Source: Thalassovita sp. (GTDB taxonomy: Bacteria > Pseudomonadota > Alphaproteobacteria > Rhodobacterales > Rhodobacteraceae). From it: a stretch of 64,000 nucleotides of DNA. The stretch's first letter is position 1; the number at the start of each line of letters is the position of its first letter. A program made the position numbers and the translations under genes. Below are positions 60,076 to 64,000 of the stretch, piece by piece. Location: NCBI GenBank assembly GCA_029212905.1, contig JARGPB010000008.1, positions 62,001-126,000 on the forward strand, in the 5' to 3' direction. The notes under the pieces were generated by a model. It was not told the origin of the DNA. It was given only the letters and a program-made list of their open reading frames with translations, and ran no database searches.

Positions 60076-60181
60076 GGCACCGTCCCGTTTTTACGGGGAA
60101 CGTCATGCCCTTTCCAAGGCCGATTTGTCCAGAGCTCTCTGCCCCCTTGCCGTGCGGCAAAGGCTGTCAGATAAGCAAGGT

Positions 60182-62635
60182 ATGAAGACAGACTTGCCCA
60201 TCCAAGACGCGCTGGCCCCGCTGATCACCGCTCTGCGTGATCGCGGCCGTGCCGTACTGCAAGCGCCCCCAGGCGCAGGGAAAACCACCGTGGTACCGCT
60301 GGCCATGCTGGAGGCGGGACTGACCGCTGGGCGCATCCTTATGCTGGAACCACGCCGATTGGCCGCCCGTGCCGCCGCCGAACGCATGGCCGAGACCCTG
60401 AACCAGAAAGCCGGTGAAACCGTGGGCTACCGCGTGCGCGGCGAAGCGAAAACATCAACACATACCCGGATCGAAGTCGTGACCGAAGGCATCCTGACCC
60501 GGATGATCCAGTCCGACCCAGAGCTGGCCGGGGTCGGCGCCGTGATCTTTGACGAATTCCACGAACGTTCTTTGAATGCCGATCTGGGGCTGGCTCTGTG
60601 CCTAGAGGTTGCCGACGCCTTGCGCGACGACCTGTTGGTGGTGGTGATGTCCGCAACATTGGATGCTGCCCCGGTGGCCAAGCTCATGGGGGACGTGCCG
60701 ATGATCACGTCCGATGGGCGCAGCTTTCCTGTCGAGCTCCGCCACATGGAAAGGCCGCTGGACAAACGCACACGGCTGGAACAGGCCACCGCTGATCTGA
60801 TTACCCAAGCTGTGAGCGAGACAACGGGCGGCGTTCTGGTATTCCTGCCCGGCGAGGGGGAGATTCGTCGGGTCGAAGCCCTGCTGAAACCCCGCCTACC
60901 CCAAGACTGCCACATCCGCCCACTGTTCGGCGCGATGACCTTTGCTGCTCAGCGGGCGGCTATCCAGCCGATGACCGAGGGCCGCAAGATCGTGCTTGCG
61001 ACATCCATCGCGGAAACCTCGCTGACCATTCAGGACGTGCGGGTCGTGATCGACGCCGGGCGCGCGCGAAGAGCCCGGTTCGATCCAGGGAGCGGCATGG
61101 CCCGGCTGATTACCGAACGCGTCACCAAGGCCGAAGCAGTACAGCGCGCGGGGCGTGCCGGGCGCATCGCAAAGGGCACCTGCTATCGCCTGTGGACCAA
61201 AGGCGAAGAAGGCGGTCTGCCCCTCTATCCCCCGGCTGAAATCGAAGCCGCCGATCTGGCTGGTCTGGCACTGGAACTGGCCGTCTGGGGCGCAACCCCG
61301 TCGGATATCCCGCTGCTGACGCCCCCAAACCCTGGCGCCTATTCCGAGGCGGTGGCGCTGCTACACATGCTGGGAGCTGTTGACATATCAGGGCGTATCA
61401 CGCCCCACGGGAAGGCTCTGGCGCGGCTTCCGCTTCATCCGCGACTGGCGCATATGCTGACGATAGCGGGCCCCCAAGCCGCAGAACTGGCTGCGCTTCT
61501 GGCCGAACGCGATCCGCTGCCGTTTTCGGCCCCTGTGGATCTTGCGCTCAGACTGGAGGCAATCCAGAACCCGCGCGGTTTTGCCGAACGCCGCCCCTTT
61601 GCCCCGAACCGCGGCGTCATCGACCGCATCCGCACCGAATCCAAAAGGCTGCGCAAGCAAACGAAAAACGCGGATCCCCAGCGCATGAACGCCGCCGAAA
61701 TGGCCGCGCTGGCCTATCCCGACCGGATCGGCCTTCGTCGCAAAGGCGACGCCCCGCGTTTTGTTCTGTCCGGCGGAAAAGGTACGGCATTGGCAGAACA
61801 CGACCCCCTGGCCGGAGCGAGGCTGATTGTCGTAACCGACACAGATGGCAACCCGCGCGAAGCAACGATCCGCCAGGCGATCCAAATCTCGGAAAGCGAG
61901 GTCCGAGGGCTATTCGCGGATCAGATCACCTGGATCGAGACCTGCGAATGGTCCCGCCGCGAGCGCCGCGTTATCGCCCGGCGACGCGAGATGTTTGGCG
62001 CCATCGCACTGGAAGACCGGATTTGGAAGGACGCGCCCGAAGACACGGTTGCGTTGGCAATGCTGGACGGCGTGCGCGATCTGGGCCTGACACTTAGCCC
62101 CGCGGCGCAGCGGTTCATTGCACGGGTTCAACTGGTCCGTGACGCGGGGGCTGATCTGCCCGACATGTCCTCGACGGCTCTGCTGAGCAGCCTGGAAGAC
62201 TGGCTTTTACCGTATCTGGGCAAAGTCAAAACGGCCGATGATTGGAAACGGTTCGACTTGCTGCCTGCTCTCAGGGCGATGCTGGACTGGGCCCAGACAC
62301 AGGCGCTGGATACCGCATCGCCTGCACATTTCACCACACCTTTGGGGCGCAAGATCCCGATTGATTACAGCGGCGAATTTCCCGAAATCAGCCTGCGCCT
62401 GCAAGAGATGTTCGGCCAGACCTCTCATCCGATGATCGGACGTCAACCATTGCGTGTCACCCTGCTGTCTCCCGCAGGGCGCCCGGTCCAGACAACGATG
62501 GACATTCCGGGGTTTTGGGCTAGTTCCTATGCCGATGTACGCAAGGACATGCGCGGACGATATCCACGGCATCCCTGGCCCGAGGACCCCACCCAGGCTG
62601 ACCCGACCTTGCGGGTGAAACGACGTGGCACCTAA
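60182..62635 (+). CDS. hrpB: ATP-dependent helicase HrpB
   Basis: An 817-residue DExH-box helicase of the HrpB group. Seen: motif I LQAPPGAGKTTVVPLAML, motif II IFDEFHERSLNADLG, motif III VMSATLDA, motif V ATSIAETSLTI and motif VI VQRAGRAGRIAKGTCYR. A C-terminal HrpB domain with PLHPRLAHML and PDRIGLRRK follows. Its role is RNA-related but poorly understood in bacteria. The ATG at 60182 with AAGG upstream replaces a longer frame from 60044 that overlaps meaB's upstream region. The end at 62635 is followed by an AT-rich promoter stretch. Confidence 0.93.
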   Translation: MKTDLPIQDALAPLITALRDRGRAVLQAPPGAGKTTVVPLAMLEAGLTAGRILMLEPRRLAARAAAERMAETLNQKAGETVGYRVRGEAKTSTHTRIEVVTEGILTRMIQSDPELAGVGAVIFDEFHERSLNADLGLALCLEVADALRDDLLVVVMSATLDAAPVAKLMGDVPMITSDGRSFPVELRHMERPLDKRTRLEQATADLITQAVSETTGGVLVFLPGEGEIRRVEALLKPRLPQDCHIRPLFGAMTFAAQRAAIQPMTEGRKIVLATSIAETSLTIQDVRVVIDAGRARRARFDPGSGMARLITERVTKAEAVQRAGRAGRIAKGTCYRLWTKGEEGGLPLYPPAEIEAADLAGLALELAVWGATPSDIPLLTPPNPGAYSEAVALLHMLGAVDISGRITPHGKALARLPLHPRLAHMLTIAGPQAAELAALLAERDPLPFSAPVDLALRLEAIQNPRGFAERRPFAPNRGVIDRIRTESKRLRKQTKNADPQRMNAAEMAALAYPDRIGLRRKGDAPRFVLSGGKGTALAEHDPLAGARLIVVTDTDGNPREATIRQAIQISESEVRGLFADQITWIETCEWSRRERRVIARRREMFGAIALEDRIWKDAPEDTVALAMLDGVRDLGLTLSPAAQRFIARVQLVRDAGADLPDMSSTALLSSLEDWLLPYLGKVKTADDWKRFDLLPALRAMLDWAQTQALDTASPAHFTTPLGRKIPIDYSGEFPEISLRLQEMFGQTSHPMIGRQPLRVTLLSPAGRPVQTTMDIPGFWASSYADVRKDMRGRYPRHPWPEDPTQADPTLRVKRRGT

Positions 62636-62655
62636 ATCTATATACCTTTGGGCTT

Positions 62656-62684
62656 TTGCAAAACTGTTACAGTATGTATATACA
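62656..62684 (+). promoter_or_regulatory. promoter-like stretch with two palindromes before the NUDIX gene
   Basis: TTGCAA (62656-62661), 17 bases, TATACA (62679-62684) fits a sigma-70 promoter. ACTGTTACAGT (62663-62673) and TGTATATACA (62675-62684) are perfect inverted repeats inside the promoter, possible operators. The region is the most AT-rich near here. Confidence 0.5.
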
Positions 62685-62722
62685 ATGCCCATACGTTTAG
62701 TGAGTAAGCGAGCAGAGTACAG

Positions 62723-63181
62723 ATGACTGACGGGCTGAAAAAGGCATGGACCGATATGGTTCAGCCGCTGATATTGCGACCGCGACTGTTGCAGGTTGCG
62801 GCCCTGTGCCTGCGCGGTTCGGGCGATGATTTGCGCGTCCTGATGATCACCTCACGCGGAACCGGCCGCTGGATTATTCCCAAAGGCTGGCCCATTGATG
62901 GCATCTCAAGCCACGAAGCAGCACAGACCGAGGCCTGGGAAGAAGCCGGCGTGAAAAAGGGCAAAGTCGACCCGGTTCCGATTGGCAGCTATACCTACGA
63001 CAAAATCATGGATAGCGGCGCGCCTGCCCCGGTCGAAGCTCAGGTCTATGTGATCCGCGTACAGAAATTGGTGGATGAATACCCCGAGGTTTCAGAGCGC
63101 AAACGCAAGTGGATGCGACCCAGCCGCGCCGCCGAGCTGGTAGCAGAACCCGGACTGAAGGCCATCCTGCGCGACCTGTGA
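62723..63181 (+). CDS. NUDIX hydrolase
   Basis: A 152-residue NUDIX protein of the diphosphoinositol-polyphosphate or diadenosine polyphosphate hydrolase type. Seen: WIIPKGWPIDGISSHEAAQT then EAWEEAGV (residues 50-77), the NUDIX box with Thr69 in place of the common Arg. The Glu-rich part keeps the metal ligands. Substrate unknown. The stop codon lies within the PHO box of the following phosphate transporter gene. Confidence 0.88.
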   Translation: MTDGLKKAWTDMVQPLILRPRLLQVAALCLRGSGDDLRVLMITSRGTGRWIIPKGWPIDGISSHEAAQTEAWEEAGVKKGKVDPVPIGSYTYDKIMDSGAPAPVEAQVYVIRVQKLVDEYPEVSERKRKWMRPSRAAELVAEPGLKAILRDL

Positions 63182-63206
63182 CGGTTTTACGACAGTTTTA
63201 TGACAT
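63178..63206 (-). promoter_or_regulatory. PHO box-like three-repeat site before the PiT gene
   Basis: Read on the reverse strand: ATGTCAT-AAAA-CTGTCGT-AAAA-CCGTCAC, three seven-base repeats spaced by four A/T bases, the PhoB pattern CTGTCAT-N4-CTGTCAT. It lies 61 bp before the PiT start, overlaps the NUDIX stop, and points away from pit. PhoB might repress this low-affinity transporter, as known for orfA-pit in Sinorhizobium meliloti. Confidence 0.75.
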
Positions 63207-63266
63207 TCTTCTTGCCTCAGGCCGACACCCTCTCTAGGGCCGTGCCGAAAGCCAGAGGGGGAAAGC

Positions 63267-64000
63267 ATGTCACCAACACCCAAAAACAAACAATGGAGCA
63301 CCCTGGACAAGGACCTTGGGCGCATTTCCCAGATTGAGTACGCGACGACCTATGTCTCGCGTCCGCTGGTCGCGCCAGGCATTGCGCTTGCGTTCATCGT
63401 GCTGGCGGGTTTAGGCGCTGCAATTTTCTTTGGTCAGTCTCCGGTCAATATGGTCGTTGTCGCCGCTGCGGTTTTTGGGGCCTATATGGCGCTGAACATC
63501 GGCGCCAATGATGTGGCCAACAACATGGGTCCGGCCGTTGGCGCCAATGCCCTGACCATGGGCGGAGCGATCGTCATCGCAGCGCTCTTCGAAAGCGCCG
63601 GCGCGCTATTGGCGGGCGGAGATGTGGTTTCCACGATATCCAAAGGGATCATCGACCCATCAGGCATCGGAGAAACAACCGTATTCATCTGGGCCATGAT
63701 GGCGGCACTGATCAGTTCGGCCCTGTGGGTGAACCTGGCGACTTGGGTGGGCGCACCTGTTTCCACCACCCATTCGGTTGTTGGTGGCGTTATGGGCGCG
63801 GGCATCGCCGCAGCGGGCTTTGCCGCAGTGAACTGGCCGACAATGGGCAAAATCGCTGCCAGCTGGGTTATTTCTCCGGTTCTGGGGGGCGCTATCGCTG
63901 CCGGCTTCCTGGCTCTGATCAAGGCCAAGATTATCTACCAGGACGACAAAATTGCCGCCGCCCGGCGTTGGGTACCTGTTCTGGTCGGGATCATGGCCGG
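63267..64000 (+). CDS. pit: inorganic phosphate transporter, PiT family (5' part, cut by the window edge)
   Basis: The first 244 codons of a PiT-type phosphate transporter, translated from position 63267. Seen: a soluble N-terminal stretch of about 30 residues, then hydrophobic segments and the family signature LNIGANDVANNMGPAVGA near residues 75-92, plus GAPVSTTHSVVGGVMGAG near 168-185, which is the second PiT signature. PiT proteins are low-affinity H+ or Na+-coupled phosphate carriers in the inner membrane. AGGGGGAAAG precedes the ATG. A PHO box-like site lies upstream. The C-terminal part is missing. Confidence 0.93.
   Translation, partial: MSPTPKNKQWSTLDKDLGRISQIEYATTYVSRPLVAPGIALAFIVLAGLGAAIFFGQSPVNMVVVAAAVFGAYMALNIGANDVANNMGPAVGANALTMGGAIVIAALFESAGALLAGGDVVSTISKGIIDPSGIGETTVFIWAMMAALISSALWVNLATWVGAPVSTTHSVVGGVMGAGIAAAGFAAVNWPTMGKIAASWVISPVLGGAIAAGFLALIKAKIIYQDDKIAAARRWVPVLVGIMA

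Overview
The window reads as a 64 kb stretch of chromosome from an alphaproteobacterium of the Rhodobacteraceae, most likely the Roseobacter group. The pointers are the order mcl2 / mdh / sucC-sucD-sucA-sucB-lpd, an RpoHII-type sigma-32 factor under a TGATCC-type promoter, the ethylmalonyl-CoA-pathway genes mcl2 and meaB, an alpha-type ftsEX, and GC-rich codon usage. I see no rRNA, tRNA, CRISPR array, transposase or prophage. Nearly all the DNA is coding, and many genes overlap by the 4 bp ATGA arrangement.

Layout. 1-2.1 kb, minus strand: an nnrU fragment, malyl-CoA thioesterase and a TauE/SafE exporter. 2.2-14.4 kb, plus strand: the TCA block, with mdh and its own terminator, a small membrane ORF, then sucC, a lipoprotein, sucD, a sulfotransferase-like gene, sucA, sucB (two lipoyl domains), a glycosyltransferase and lpd. 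14.4-15 kb: terminator, a frameshifted small gene and a structured repeat. 15-19.2 kb, minus strand: ftsE-ftsX-plsC-PNPOx-CBS-nitroreductase. 19.3-21 kb: a zinc-ribbon membrane protein and rlmJ. 21.3-27.8 kb: the cell-shape operon mreB-mreC-mreD-mrdA-rodA, ending in a hydroxyacid dehydrogenase. 27.9-30.7 kb: SseB-like protein, uracil-DNA glycosylase family protein and NhaA. 30.9-34.9 kb: a surface-polysaccharide group (KpsT-like ATPase, KpsE/Wza-partner-like PCP protein, phosphomannomutase). 34.9-41.5 kb, minus strand: M3 peptidase, coaBC-dut-moeB-like, and rpoHII-chaN. 41.6-45.2 kb: cobU, histidine phosphatase, GST and comM. 45.2-47.5 kb, minus strand: rsmI-yraN-gshB. 47.5-53 kb: lpoA-like, glnD and murJ. 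53-58.5 kb: a degenerate rhomboid, trpS, a lipoprotein, a branched-chain aminotransferase, a protein-tyrosine phosphatase, a sirtuin and a copper pair (PCuAC plus DUF2946). 58.6-64 kb: rpmB, meaB, hrpB, a NUDIX protein and the 5' part of a PiT phosphate transporter.

How it works together. The window is mostly housekeeping: TCA cycle and glyoxylate/ethylmalonyl-CoA support, peptidoglycan elongation (MreBCD/PBP2/RodA, MurJ, LpoA-like) and division (FtsEX), stress response (RpoHII, glutathione synthetase, GST), cofactors (CoaBC, CobU, MoeB-like) and nitrogen control (GlnD). I found no clear new defence or biosynthetic system. The observations most worth checking are regulatory or structural: three passenger genes inside the TCA operon; two TGTGATCACA palindromes before sucC; a PHO box before pit in the orientation opposite to a normal activator site; a likely RpoE promoter for rpoHII; CtrA-like sites before comM; a repeated hairpin element whose two copies show compensatory changes; a short motif (GAGTATTT, three bases, GCAAGATGAA) present three times between genes; a pseudo-rhomboid; and a GST carrying a cysteine-rich tail.
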